Counted from the first letter of the stretch, positions 8,598 through 17,918 are shown. The stretch: 64,000 nucleotides of DNA from Herminiimonas sp. (GCA_028292265.1 JAQGMR010000072.1:62001-126000); one strand, 5' to 3'. Notes: generated by a model from the letters alone, not told the origin. Made by a program: numbers and translations.

Positions 8598-11261
8598 GTG
8601 AGCGATAAAAGCAAACTGAATGCAAAGCCGAAGGTTCCAGGGCTGGCATTGAAACCGGCGACCACAGCCGCTCCGGCTATCGGCGGCAGTGCAACCGCCA
8701 GGGCCGTGCTGCAGAATCCACGAGGCGTGGCGAAGGATGGAGATCAGGCCTCCAGAGCACCGTATTTGTCGAGTAGTGGTCGGAGCGAAGCTGATGTCGA
8801 TTTCTTCGGAATGCTGAACGAAGCGCCGCCGGAACGTTTCAAGTCTGGACCGAATGCAAGCGTCCGTGAAGACTTGCTGGAGGAGGCTGCGCTCTCGTTC
8901 ACGGATGTCTTGAAGCTGGGACCGCCCAGCGATGCGCAAAATGACAAGGGCAGTTCAACGAACGTAAAGGGAAAGAAGGCAGAATTTGAAAAACTTTTCA
9001 TCACTGCCGCCTATTCCGCGAAGCCCGTGCCGGGCACGCCGTTCAAAGAGTCTCGCGAACAGCGGCCCGTAGCCGAGAGGAGTGCAAGCTCTTCCGCTTT
9101 ACGCACTGGCGCGGCGCATGGGGACACATCGAGCGCCTCGTCCACAACGACAAGGTCGACGACTACGACCAGTACGACCTCCGCGAAAAAGGGCAATCCC
9201 GGGGACGCAATGCCGGCGCTTCCCAATCCGCCCTCTGGCGGGGGTGTCAGGTCCGGTTCCCAGCCTACACAACTGTTCCCTGACTTGACCGGCAATCCAG
9301 AAGGGCGAGGCGGTTTAATGCCGACAAAAATTATTGCGATGCGATCCGACTACACGGCACCGCGCGTCACCAGTACGACGTCGAAGCCGGCGCCGACCAC
9401 GGCCGACCAGACCAACGCTTCATCCTCCATGCCCGCGACGGTTGACCAGTCCAGGAAAATCGGCGCGGACGCCGCACTCCGACGCCTTGCCAATATCGCC
9501 AGGTCCGCCCACGTAACAGCGACTTCCACGTCTGCGTCCACGGCTAGAGACATTGCCACATCCAGCAGTCCCACGCTTGCCAAAGTAACGCGTGCATCAG
9601 ACCCGAAGGTGTGCTTCGCGAACCCAGCGCCACCAGGGTGGAAGTTTCCTTCTCTCGTGGTATTCGCCGGATCGTGGTTCGTCGCAACGCAGCGCTATAC
9701 CCAGATAGGTGCACGGGTTGGGAAAAGCGACGGGGTCCTGCCGGCATACGAAAGCTTCGTGCCCGGCGCACCGGCGGAGGTTGCTGGGGACGGAAAGTGG
9801 AGCGAGGTCATGGTGAATTTTCAGCGAAGTGCAGACGTCGTCAACGGGGCCGGCAAGACTTTGCTGACTGGCGCGATCGCGCAGGACATTTTCAGAGGAA
9901 ATCCGATAATCCTTTGGAACGGTAAGGAGATTTTCATTTATGAACCGATGAGCCGGTTTGTGGGAGAGCGGCTTAAGACCTCAAGATTTTTCGAGTATGT
10001 GACCGGCGTGTTGGAAAAAATCGACGACGCGAATGAACCACAGCGGGCGAAATTCGCAACCGATATTGCGACAAGCTTTTGCAGCGACTATCTGCTCGAC
10101 CAGATGCCCAAGGACCTGGTGAGTGAATTGATGCACCTTGATCAGGAAGTCATTAAATGGGCGCTGGACTCTGGTTGTGCGCCCGTTAACATCGCCGCCG
10201 TGCGGCGGGACGTGGCGATCGTATTCCTGGTTACCAAGGGAACGACGGCGCTCATGACGCAAGGGGACGACGACACGAACAGCACATCGGCTCCAGCCAG
10301 TGGTGGCGTGCTCATGCGCTTCGGCGGCCTGGTTGCGAAGGCGATGAAAGCGGTGATGACCTTCCCGAATTCGGGCACGGCGCTGTCGGAGCGGATACTC
10401 AAGATGTCTCTGGAGCAGATGATGTCCGAGCCGTCACTGACGCCCGACTGGAAAGACCGGCTGAAAGCTTTGAAAGGGTATGAGACCGCGCAGCGAAGAA
10501 TCCCTAATTTTTTGGAAAATTCGACCACGGCTGCAACGGGCGTCACCACGACAGCCACGACGACATTATCGAGCGCCACGTCCACCACGGCGCGGGAAGA
10601 TTCGAGCCCTGGCAAGCGCGAGATTCGGCGAGCGGGAACAGCGGGGAATTTGCTCATGCCGCGAGATTCCAACGAGCTCCCATGGAGCGCTCGTGCGGAG
10701 AAAAAGCGGTTGCTCAAAGACCTCTACGCCACACCGTGGTTCAAAAACAAGTCGGATAAGCTGAAGAAAGCGATTCGCGGCGCGCTTCGTGAATTGGACG
10801 CCAACAAACTCACCGCGGAGTTGGTCTTGGAGAAGGCCGAAAAATGCGTCGCCGACTACCAGGGGAAAAAGCGACTGATCAAGGAGCTTCGCGGCAAAAC
10901 CTGGTTCAAGGAATTGCCCGAGGATTTAGGCGCCGCAATCGCTGGCGCGCTCGAGGAATTGGAGGCAGGCGGCCTGGATGCCACGGCGGTCGAGAAGGCG
11001 GCCAGGAAACATGCCACTGATTACCAACTGAAAAGCCAACTCCTCGCGAAGTTCTACGCCGCGCCGGCTTTCCAGGGGATGTCGGAGGAATTGAAAAGCA
11101 GTATTCGCAGATCACTTGAAGAACTGGATGCTGACGGTCTTACGGAAGGCAAGGTTAAGGCGGCGGCCGAAAAATTCGCAAATGAACTTATCAGCCGGTG
11201 GGGGCGCAAGACGCCGCAGACTTCGCCTTTGAAGCCGGGCGAGGACGCGGACGAGGAATAG
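8598..11261 (+). CDS. Large Ser/Thr-rich protein of unknown family, paralog 1 of 3
   Basis: No known family is recognised. The 887-aa product has three parts. Residues 1-340 are low-complexity, Ser/Thr/Ala/Pro-rich and poor in hydrophobic runs, without a Sec signal. Residues about 345-555 are a conserved domain shared with the two genes downstream: GDG..SEVM..QRS, IFRGNPIILWNGKEIF, and MPKDLVSEL..LDQEVIKWALDSG. Residues about 699-867 are three helical repeats of about 55 aa beginning KKRLLKDLYATPWF, KKRLIKELRGKTWF and KSQLLAKFYAAPAF. The GTG at 8598 is preferred to the one at 8592: AAGGGG precedes it by 7 bases, and all three paralogs then start GTG-AGC. The disordered N-terminus is compatible with a type III-type secretion signal, but this is only inference. 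The TAG stop is followed by 33 more open codons. Confidence 0.75.
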   Translation: MSDKSKLNAKPKVPGLALKPATTAAPAIGGSATARAVLQNPRGVAKDGDQASRAPYLSSSGRSEADVDFFGMLNEAPPERFKSGPNASVREDLLEEAALSFTDVLKLGPPSDAQNDKGSSTNVKGKKAEFEKLFITAAYSAKPVPGTPFKESREQRPVAERSASSSALRTGAAHGDTSSASSTTTRSTTTTSTTSAKKGNPGDAMPALPNPPSGGGVRSGSQPTQLFPDLTGNPEGRGGLMPTKIIAMRSDYTAPRVTSTTSKPAPTTADQTNASSSMPATVDQSRKIGADAALRRLANIARSAHVTATSTSASTARDIATSSSPTLAKVTRASDPKVCFANPAPPGWKFPSLVVFAGSWFVATQRYTQIGARVGKSDGVLPAYESFVPGAPAEVAGDGKWSEVMVNFQRSADVVNGAGKTLLTGAIAQDIFRGNPIILWNGKEIFIYEPMSRFVGERLKTSRFFEYVTGVLEKIDDANEPQRAKFATDIATSFCSDYLLDQMPKDLVSELMHLDQEVIKWALDSGCAPVNIAAVRRDVAIVFLVTKGTTALMTQGDDDTNSTSAPASGGVLMRFGGLVAKAMKAVMTFPNSGTALSERILKMSLEQMMSEPSLTPDWKDRLKALKGYETAQRRIPNFLENSTTAATGVTTTATTTLSSATSTTAREDSSPGKREIRRAGTAGNLLMPRDSNELPWSARAEKKRLLKDLYATPWFKNKSDKLKKAIRGALRELDANKLTAELVLEKAEKCVADYQGKKRLIKELRGKTWFKELPEDLGAAIAGALEELEAGGLDATAVEKAARKHATDYQLKSQLLAKFYAAPAFQGMSEELKSSIRRSLEELDADGLTEGKVKAAAEKFANELISRWGRKTPQTSPLKPGEDADEE

Positions 11262-11573
11262 TCCTTGCAATCGCATTCGGAAAGCGAAGTCGTGAGTGAG
11301 GCGTCGTGGCCGCAATCACCATCGGAAAGCGAGTCGGCTTACGAGAAGAAGAAACGATCGTAATTCAGGGACGCGGAAGAGGGGCGGGGCCCGCTTCACT
11401 TAGTTCGTCGATTTCCGAAAACTTCGTTGGAGGATTTTTGCTGACACGGCAATTGGGGTAGGCAGCATAAGCGAATAAAAATTTCGCAGGACTGCTGTGC
11501 GAACCGAGGCGTTGGATTCGTTACTCAAGACATTCAATCTGAATGCGCTGTCGCGTAACGAAAGGAAGTCCGA
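11262..11573 (+). other. Open continuation after the amber stop of paralog 1, then intergenic DNA
   Basis: After the TAG at 11259-11261 the same frame stays open for 33 codons to a TAA at 11361-11363. It would encode a Ser/Glu-rich stretch ending in a basic EKKKRS. The DNA repeats TCGGAAAGCGA twice (11277 and 11322 regions). The acidic serine-rich composition resembles the C-terminus of paralog 3, so this may be the former or read-through C-terminus. From 11364 to 11573 no gene is seen; the RBS GAAAGGAAG for paralog 2 is at its end. Confidence 0.45.
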
Positions 11574-14249
11574 GTGAGCTCACGCAATCCCCTAACCAGA
11601 ACACCGACCGCTGGAAGCCGCCGGGCGGCTAGCAGCGACACATCGAGTACATCAAGTACATCCACGACGTCGCAAACGTCATCGACATCGACATCGCCTG
11701 TGACGGCCCCTGCGACGAATGCAGCGGCAATCGCTGCGCAAGTCGCCGCTACTCCTGACGGCGCAGTCCCCGCCCTCGGGCCCAGGACCTTAAGTCAAAA
11801 CGCATTGATCGACTCGCCCGTGGTCCGACCTGCGCCGCTGGACTATGACTACGGGAATGGCGTCCCGCTGACTTTTCCTTTGCCTGTCAGCCCGAGAGTC
11901 GGCGCGGGTGGCACGCAAACCACACCGCGGGATCCGATTTCTTCAAATCTAAAAGTCACCCCGCCGAGCCGGACCAAAGGGCATTTCAGGTCGAATACCT
12001 CACCAAGCTCGCCAATGAGCGCGCCGAGCGGCGGAGGCGTCGGGATGACGGATCAGGGCGGTGGCGCAACCACGCATCGGTCCACGCCAGTAACGAACCC
12101 CGGCGCTCCGGCGTTGGGCGCACTGTCAGGCAATGACGACGCAAAGACATCCGCGCCGCTGGCCAGCCCCGTGCGAATCAGCACGCGGCCGCCCGAGGCC
12201 GGCGTCCCAGCCACGAGGGCAACGGACGGAAAGAAAATCACCAGGGGCCAGTCGCACGACAACCCAAAAACATCATCCAGCGCAATTGGAAAAGACGGCA
12301 AAGGCGCCACAGCCTGGTTGCCCGCGAATACGATGCGGGTCGACGGCAACCCTGGCTCGCCGCGCGATGGTGACATGCAGCGCCGCGGCCCGCATATGCT
12401 GGCGCCGGCTCGATACCAGATCGAAAAGCCGCGAACACTCGCGACGCTGGCCAATCCGACGGGAAGTTCCGTCGTCGTCATGATGAAAGGTAGCTGGTTC
12501 AGCGCCATTCTCAGCTACAACGCGGAGAAGGTTCTCATGGGCAGCACTTCCCGCATGCCCGCTTTCGTCTCCGCGATGCCCGCGGTCCTTACCGGTGACG
12601 GAGCGAACTGGATCGAGGTCATTATGTGTGTAGAGCGGTCGAGCGTACTGGCGAAGGAATCCGGCGGCTACCTGATGCCCTCTACCGAGGCAAAGCCAAT
12701 CTTTCGCGGCAATCCGCAGATCTCGTGGAATGGCGAGCCGGTGTTCCTGTACGGCGTGCTTGCCGCTTTCATTAAGGAGAAGTTAGGCCAGACGGCACTG
12801 GCCAGGTACATTGGCTCCGCATGCGAATTGGTTGCGTCAGAATATCCGGGCATGGAGTACAAGCGTTTGGAAAAAGCCGTGAAGAACGAGGCGAACAATT
12901 CCGTGGTCACGATGCCGGACATGGACCGGCTTGGAACATACCTTCATGCGATCTCGCACGCTGCGCTGAAAACGCTCGAAAAGATACCGCCTGAAGTATT
13001 GCAGGTGCTTGCCATCCTTGACCACCAGATCATCAAGTGGGCCCTTGAATCGGGCTATGCAATCAGTGAAATAGACGCCCAGAGACAAAACGCCATCGTA
13101 CAGTTCTTCGTTACGCGTGGCATATCGGCTTTGTTCACCGTGCCCGAAGGGTCGACCGGCGCAGCAAGCGTGCTTCGCAAATACGCGAACAAGGAACTGA
13201 ACAGGTTGGCACCCAAACTGACCGCCCCGGTTTTAAAGGCCTCGTCCAATCTACTGCCGGCGGCAACCAGGGCCAAGCTCGCCGACATGCTGCGGTTGCG
13301 CCGGGCGGAACTTCTTGGACAGGCGACGAAGGCAAGCGCCACGAAAAAGGCCAAGGGGCAGAAGGCGCTGGCCGTAAAGCGTGGCCTGACTCGCGCTGCT
13401 ACGGAGCGTGGGTCTCCTTCCTCCGCTCCTGCGCTGGACGTGCGCAGTTTGCGCGAAGCAAAGAGGAAGCTGCTGCACGCCGTCCGTGAAGATGCGGCTT
13501 TCGTAGCGTTGTCCGAAACGGCGAAGGATCTGCTCGATGCGGAGTTCGAGGAGTTGAAACAGAAGGGCCTCAATGCGGAAAAGATTGAGATGGCGACGCG
13601 GAAGCTGGTTGAGCGACTCCGTCCGGATTCTCCGGCCGAGCTTGGGGAGCTGGAACAGTACCTTGCAATTCTGAAGAAGCGGATATTGATTGGAGCGCTG
13701 GTTGGCGAGGTCACGTACACGACGCTGCCGCTCGCATTGCAAAAGTCCCTCGAGGCGCATCTGAATGCATTGGCGCCGGCGGGCATGACACCCGATGGTG
13801 TCGCCGCCGCGGCCAAAATGGTCATCGACGGGACCATCACAACCAAAGACGAAGCGTCGTTGATTGATCTTTTTCGTCCCGTACTGGAAACCGGTCGCTG
13901 GCGCCCTGACTATGCCGCGAAAGAGGTGGAAAGTCTGTTCGCCGACACCTGGAACCTTGATGACGCGAGCCCGGATCTTGGGCCAGTCTACGATGACGCT
14001 GATGGAATCGGCGCGCCCGTTCTCGGCATGGCGACCGGGGCACAGCCGCAGCCATCCCAGGCTCCCCTCGGGCACGATGCCGACGGCGATGCGAAGCAGG
14101 CGCAGGAATACACCGAATTCCAATTGCCTGATAACCCCTTCGCTTTGGAATTGTCGGACGCAGAGATTTCAACGCAGGGCCACGTCGATTCAGCGACGAC
14201 GCCGCTTGTTAAAAGGGAACTGGAAAAGGCGGACCGCAAGAAGTTCTGA
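11574..14249 (+). CDS. Large Ser/Thr-rich protein of unknown family, paralog 2 of 3
   Basis: Same architecture as the gene before it, 891 aa, family unrecognised. Residues 1-295 are disordered, very rich in Ser, Thr, Pro and Ala, with short SSTSSTST runs. Residues about 297-522 carry the shared domain: GDGANWIEVIM..ERS, IFRGNPQISWNGEPVF, IPPEVLQVLAILDHQIIKWALESG. Residues about 520-790 are predicted helical and basic, including a KRKLLHAV..FVAL..TAKDLL unit like the 55-aa repeats of paralog 1, then a WRPDYA motif also found in paralog 3 (WRPDLV). The last 60 residues are acidic and end in a basic KRELEKADRKKF. GTG start with GGAAG upstream. It lies 312 bases after paralog 1, same strand, and presumably arose by duplication. 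Function unknown; effector or surface-structure protein are guesses. Confidence 0.75.
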   Translation: MSSRNPLTRTPTAGSRRAASSDTSSTSSTSTTSQTSSTSTSPVTAPATNAAAIAAQVAATPDGAVPALGPRTLSQNALIDSPVVRPAPLDYDYGNGVPLTFPLPVSPRVGAGGTQTTPRDPISSNLKVTPPSRTKGHFRSNTSPSSPMSAPSGGGVGMTDQGGGATTHRSTPVTNPGAPALGALSGNDDAKTSAPLASPVRISTRPPEAGVPATRATDGKKITRGQSHDNPKTSSSAIGKDGKGATAWLPANTMRVDGNPGSPRDGDMQRRGPHMLAPARYQIEKPRTLATLANPTGSSVVVMMKGSWFSAILSYNAEKVLMGSTSRMPAFVSAMPAVLTGDGANWIEVIMCVERSSVLAKESGGYLMPSTEAKPIFRGNPQISWNGEPVFLYGVLAAFIKEKLGQTALARYIGSACELVASEYPGMEYKRLEKAVKNEANNSVVTMPDMDRLGTYLHAISHAALKTLEKIPPEVLQVLAILDHQIIKWALESGYAISEIDAQRQNAIVQFFVTRGISALFTVPEGSTGAASVLRKYANKELNRLAPKLTAPVLKASSNLLPAATRAKLADMLRLRRAELLGQATKASATKKAKGQKALAVKRGLTRAATERGSPSSAPALDVRSLREAKRKLLHAVREDAAFVALSETAKDLLDAEFEELKQKGLNAEKIEMATRKLVERLRPDSPAELGELEQYLAILKKRILIGALVGEVTYTTLPLALQKSLEAHLNALAPAGMTPDGVAAAAKMVIDGTITTKDEASLIDLFRPVLETGRWRPDYAAKEVESLFADTWNLDDASPDLGPVYDDADGIGAPVLGMATGAQPQPSQAPLGHDADGDAKQAQEYTEFQLPDNPFALELSDAEISTQGHVDSATTPLVKRELEKADRKKF

Positions 14250-14269
14250 TGACAGGAGTCGGCCAGCGT

Positions 14270-14292
14270 GGACCGCCAGGGCAAGGCGGTCC
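14270..14292 (+). other. Perfect hairpin after paralog 2
   Basis: GGACCGCC (14270-14277) pairs fully with GGCGGTCC (14285-14292) around a 7-nt loop. There is no T-run, so it is not a classical terminator. It stands 20 bases after the stop of paralog 2 and may stabilise the transcript end or attenuate read-through into paralog 3. Confidence 0.5.
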
Positions 14293-14447
14293 CAGGCGCC
14301 ATCACCGCTTATTTGCATTCAGTAAGTCGAATCGGTCTGGCCGCATCCGGTTGCGCTGGACCAGTTCCATGTTGCACCGGTCAATCGGCCCTATCGCAAT
14401 CTGCGGTTCGCCCGACCGGCACGTTCATAACTTAAAGGAAAATCATC

Positions 14448-16904
14448 GTGAGCAATAAAACTACTACGAGCGCGAATAGATCGCAGCCACCGACCTACAT
14501 ACCGTCAAACAGTTCGTCAGCAACGATCCCGGCATCAAACCCGTCCAGAACGGCTGCAACTGGTGCAACAACGACGACGACCGCATCGACTCCAACGACT
14601 GCAACGGCGGCAACATCTCCCGCGGTTCGGACACGAGCGCAGTCCGTCATTCCGGGTGAGCATCGCGCCAGGCACGAAGGGTCGAACGCATCCGAATTAA
14701 CGAAGCCGCCGGGCAGCGTCACCGCTGCGAAACTGGCCGCCTTGACAGTGCAGGGTGCCACGTCCGCGAATGTGCCAGCCGACGCGGGTGGCTCGACTGC
14801 CCCATTGAACCAAGGACTGGCTTCTCCCAGGAATGGCAAGTCGAGTACCCGGCGGACACCTCTTTCTCCGCGATCGCTTACCGGAAAGAGAATTCCCCGG
14901 CCCGACGAGGGGCAGCCCGGCGCTTCGCCGACGGCTTTGTTCATTACCAGCACGTCGTCACCGAAATCCGAAGTAATGAAGCACGTCGTCGATCTCTCAA
15001 CAGCGCAACTTGAAGGGTCAACGGGATCCGCGGCCGCGACCACCGCCTCGACGACCACCGCCTCGACGACCACCGCCTCGACCACTACCGCCTCAACGAC
15101 CACCGCAACCACGGACGCGACGACCGGCTCGACCAGTACCGCGACCACCCAGCCTGTCCTCCGTGCCGTCCGGCCGGGTGTGCAACAGGCGACGGGCGTT
15201 CCGTGCCTCGACTTGCCTTCGACCAGTTCAACGTCGGCAACGGCGGCTCCAGCAAGCGGCGCCAAGCCACACGCAAGCCTCGGAGGGGCGGCGCCGGCCG
15301 CGCCGAACATGCTGGACATCCAGCAGGGCACGGATGGCAGCATGGTCATATCAACGCATGGCGCAACTTTTTTCGCGCATCACCACTACGACAAAAAGGG
15401 CGTGCTGCAAGGCGGCCAGGGCGGCGGCCCTTTGCCGATGTATGTGTCGGTAGCGAGCACCACACCGATTGTGACCGGCGATGGCGCCGCCATGGTCGAG
15501 GTCATGCTAAGCATGGAACGCTGTGGTCACGCGCGGAATGGTCCGGCCGGTGTGTTGCTACCTGAGGCGAATTCGACGAAGCGAATATTTTCCAGCAATC
15601 AAAAAATTCTCTGGAACGGCGCACCAGTGGGGGTTTGCGATCCGCTCAGTTCCTTTGTCAACGAAAAGCTGGGGGCGACCTATTTCGCACAGTGGGTTTT
15701 CACGGTCGCCAAAACCGTCAGCAAGCGCTTTGCCGGTGACAATGCGCGGCAAATAAGCTGGGCCAGTGGCGATGGGCCAATCGACAGAGAATCGAAGCGA
15801 GCGGTGCTGGAGTCCTATGTCACCCAGATTTTGGGGCACCTGAAATCGTCCAACTTGATGTCCGAACTTCCGAAGGACCTCGTCAAAGTTCTCATTACGC
15901 TAGATCATGCCGTGGTCCAGTGGGGACTCGATTCGGGCAGCAATGCGGACGACATCGAAGCCGCGCGCAACGATGCCATGGATGTATTCCTGGTCAAGGG
16001 CATCGCTTCCGTGATCAAGCGAAGCGCCGGTCCGGGCGAAGATCCGGTTGCGGTCAACGCACTTGACACGGCCTGCGGCACGGTCCTGGAGGGCGCGGGG
16101 CGAGGGCTTGCGACAATGGTGTTGCAACAGTCGACACGCCAGCTTCCTTTGGCGACCCAGGAAAAGCTGCGCGCGTTGAAGCACGCGGATCTGTCCCGCT
16201 CCAATGAAAAAACTGCAGGATTGCAATCGGACAAGGGGGACCGGAGCAATGTGACACGATCGAGCCAGAAAAGGGGGCAGTCGGACAAGCCCACCCGGGC
16301 CGTGTCTCATGACAGCGGCGTCAAAAAGCAATCGGACGCGTCATTGAATCCGATGTTGAGCGTGCTTTACCGGGATCCTGCGTTCCTGGATCTGCCTGGC
16401 GAGCTGCGCAAGCTGATCGAGTCCTTGCTCGGCGGACTGGACGCAAAGGCGAAGCCGCGGGACGTGGAGAAAGCCGCTGCTGACTGCGTTAGCCTCTGGC
16501 TCGTAGCAAATTCCGACGCCTCTGGCTCGCTTCAAAGCAAAACCGATGCCTTCAGGTCCGTGCTCGCGAGCGGCATTTGGCGCCCGGACCTCGTCAACGT
16601 GTTGGCTGAGGGAGTCAAGCAATCGATATCGACGACCGCTCGTTCCAGCTCCAACAAGCCGGCCTCGTCCAGCGTCGCGCCAGCGTCGACCGTTCAGGCG
16701 AACGCTGCTTCCGACGAGGACAGTGAAGATACGGAGCGGGATTCCGACTTAGATTCCGACGACGTGCGTACCGACTCTTCGGCCGATGAAGATTCATCGT
16801 CTGAAGAACGGCGAACGGTGGACGCCGACACTAGCCGCACGAGTGGAACAGAGTCGGAGACCGATGACGAGTCGACACCGCAAGACATGAGGCAGAACGA
16901 CTAA
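14448..16904 (+). CDS. Large Ser/Thr-rich protein of unknown family, paralog 3 of 3
   Basis: Third member, 818 aa. Residues 1-290 are low complexity with many Thr/Ala/Ser, including four copies of a 5-residue AST-TT unit. Residues about 296-525 hold the shared domain: TGDGAAMVEVM..ER, IFSSNQKILWNGAPVG, LSSFVNEKLG, LPKDLVKVLITLDHAVVQWGLDSG. One helical repeat (LSVLYRDPAFLDLPGELRKL) and a GIWRPDLV motif follow near 635-720. The C-terminal 70 residues are a strongly acidic Asp/Glu/Ser tail. The start GTG-AGC-AAT-AAA mirrors paralog 1 (GTG-AGC-GAT-AAA), with AAAGGAAAA upstream. It converges on the LysR gene 32 bases away. Divergence among the three is high outside the core, so duplication is old or selection is diversifying. 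Family unknown. Confidence 0.75.
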   Translation: MSNKTTTSANRSQPPTYIPSNSSSATIPASNPSRTAATGATTTTTASTPTTATAATSPAVRTRAQSVIPGEHRARHEGSNASELTKPPGSVTAAKLAALTVQGATSANVPADAGGSTAPLNQGLASPRNGKSSTRRTPLSPRSLTGKRIPRPDEGQPGASPTALFITSTSSPKSEVMKHVVDLSTAQLEGSTGSAAATTASTTTASTTTASTTTASTTTATTDATTGSTSTATTQPVLRAVRPGVQQATGVPCLDLPSTSSTSATAAPASGAKPHASLGGAAPAAPNMLDIQQGTDGSMVISTHGATFFAHHHYDKKGVLQGGQGGGPLPMYVSVASTTPIVTGDGAAMVEVMLSMERCGHARNGPAGVLLPEANSTKRIFSSNQKILWNGAPVGVCDPLSSFVNEKLGATYFAQWVFTVAKTVSKRFAGDNARQISWASGDGPIDRESKRAVLESYVTQILGHLKSSNLMSELPKDLVKVLITLDHAVVQWGLDSGSNADDIEAARNDAMDVFLVKGIASVIKRSAGPGEDPVAVNALDTACGTVLEGAGRGLATMVLQQSTRQLPLATQEKLRALKHADLSRSNEKTAGLQSDKGDRSNVTRSSQKRGQSDKPTRAVSHDSGVKKQSDASLNPMLSVLYRDPAFLDLPGELRKLIESLLGGLDAKAKPRDVEKAAADCVSLWLVANSDASGSLQSKTDAFRSVLASGIWRPDLVNVLAEGVKQSISTTARSSSNKPASSSVAPASTVQANAASDEDSEDTERDSDLDSDDVRTDSSADEDSSSEERRTVDADTSRTSGTESETDDESTPQDMRQND
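15045..15104 (+). repeat. 15-bp tandem repeat inside paralog 3
   Basis: Four units of GCCTCGACGACCACC with few changes, in frame, each encoding a five-residue Thr/Ala/Ser unit in the disordered N-terminal half. Confidence 0.9.
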
Positions 16905-16936
16905 CGGTGGCTACGACCGTCAAAACAACGGGCGCC

Positions 16937-17875
16937 TCACCCTCCCGTCAAGGACTTCGCGGCCGCCCCCACCAGTTCCCGCAGCCACCTATGTTCACTC
17001 GCATGATGGCTGCGGTCATGCCATAGCTGGTAGAAGCGCATCGGCGGAAACTTGAGCGGCACGTTAAACACCTTGAGCGGCAGGCTGCTTTCGTAGAAGC
17101 GCAGGAACTGGCGACCGGTGGTGAGCACCAGGTCGGACCGGATCAGCATGTACGGCATCTGCCCGAAGTAGGCCGACTCCAGCACGACGTTGCGCTGCAG
17201 CCCCTGCTTTTCCAGGAAGGCATCGATTACGCCGTGGTAGCCGGGAAGCGTGTGCGACGGTGCCACATGCGGCAAGCTCAGGTAGTCCTCAAGCGTCATG
17301 GCGTCCGGCGCGGTGCGCCGTGCAAAGGCGCAGTCTGCGCGCATGGCGCAGGCGATTGGGTCCTGGAACAGCTTCGAAAGGTGCAGGTGAGCGGGAGGCT
17401 CGTCCCAGTTGGCGACGACGATGTCCAGTTCTCCATCGGACAGCAGGCGCGCGAAATCCACATCACGTCCCACCCCATGGATCACCACCCGGCTCTTGGG
17501 TGATTCCCGCCGTATGCGCTCCACAACGGTCGGGAGGAACAGCGTATCGAGATAATCCGGCGCCGCGATATGGAACGTGCGGGCCTCGTCGCGAGGGGCG
17601 AAGGGTAACTTTTGAATGAACAGCCGCTCGGTTTCATCGAGGATGCGCTTGGCCGGCTTTAGCAGGCTTTCCCCATGTTCCGTCGGCACCATGCCGCGCG
17701 AGCCACGCACCAGAAGCGGGTCGCCTGTCAGCTCGCGCAGCTTGCGCAGTGAAGCCGAAATCGAGGGCTGGGGCTGGTTCAGTTTCATTGCCACCCGAGA
17801 GACGTTCTTTTCGGACAGCAGCATGTACAGAATACGGATTAAATGGAGGTCGATGTGGGACGGTAATTTGGCCAT
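16937..17875 (-). CDS. LysR-type transcriptional regulator
   Basis: A 312-aa LysR-family DNA-binding regulator. Residues 1-65 form the winged helix-turn-helix: HLIRILYMLLSEKNVSRVAMKLNQ, then PSISASLRKLRELTGDPLLVR. The effector-binding domain follows (FHIAAPDYLDTLFLP, DGELDIVVANWDEPP). The ATG at 17875 is chosen over 17923 because the family begins close to the HTH and because a palindrome at 17903-17918 lies in the extension. It is divergent from puuD, with about 220 bases between, the normal arrangement for a LysR protein controlling its neighbour. It probably regulates puuD and perhaps other urate genes (inference). Its effector, perhaps a purine, is unknown. Confidence 0.9.
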   Translation of the reverse strand: MAKLPSHIDLHLIRILYMLLSEKNVSRVAMKLNQPQPSISASLRKLRELTGDPLLVRGSRGMVPTEHGESLLKPAKRILDETERLFIQKLPFAPRDEARTFHIAAPDYLDTLFLPTVVERIRRESPKSRVVIHGVGRDVDFARLLSDGELDIVVANWDEPPAHLHLSKLFQDPIACAMRADCAFARRTAPDAMTLEDYLSLPHVAPSHTLPGYHGVIDAFLEKQGLQRNVVLESAYFGQMPYMLIRSDLVLTTGRQFLRFYESSLPLKVFNVPLKFPPMRFYQLWHDRSHHASEHRWLRELVGAAAKSLTGG

Positions 17876-17902
17876 GCGCCGATTCTCGATGGGTGGGCGG
17901 AC

Positions 17903-17918
17903 ATACGGATTAACGTAT
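17903..17918. promoter_or_regulatory. Candidate LysR operator between lysR and puuD
   Basis: ATACG-N6-CGTAT is a perfect dyad of the T-N11-A kind bound by LysR proteins. It lies 28 bases upstream of the LysR start and about 180 bases upstream of puuD. Binding by the adjacent regulator is inferred from position and symmetry only. Confidence 0.5.

Noticed and set aside
11404..11426. TTCG-N15-TTCG upstream of paralog 2, similar to an hrpII/PIP box of type III effector genes.
   Set aside because: The known boxes have 16 bases between the TTCG halves; here there are 15, and no matching box was seen before paralogs 1 and 3.
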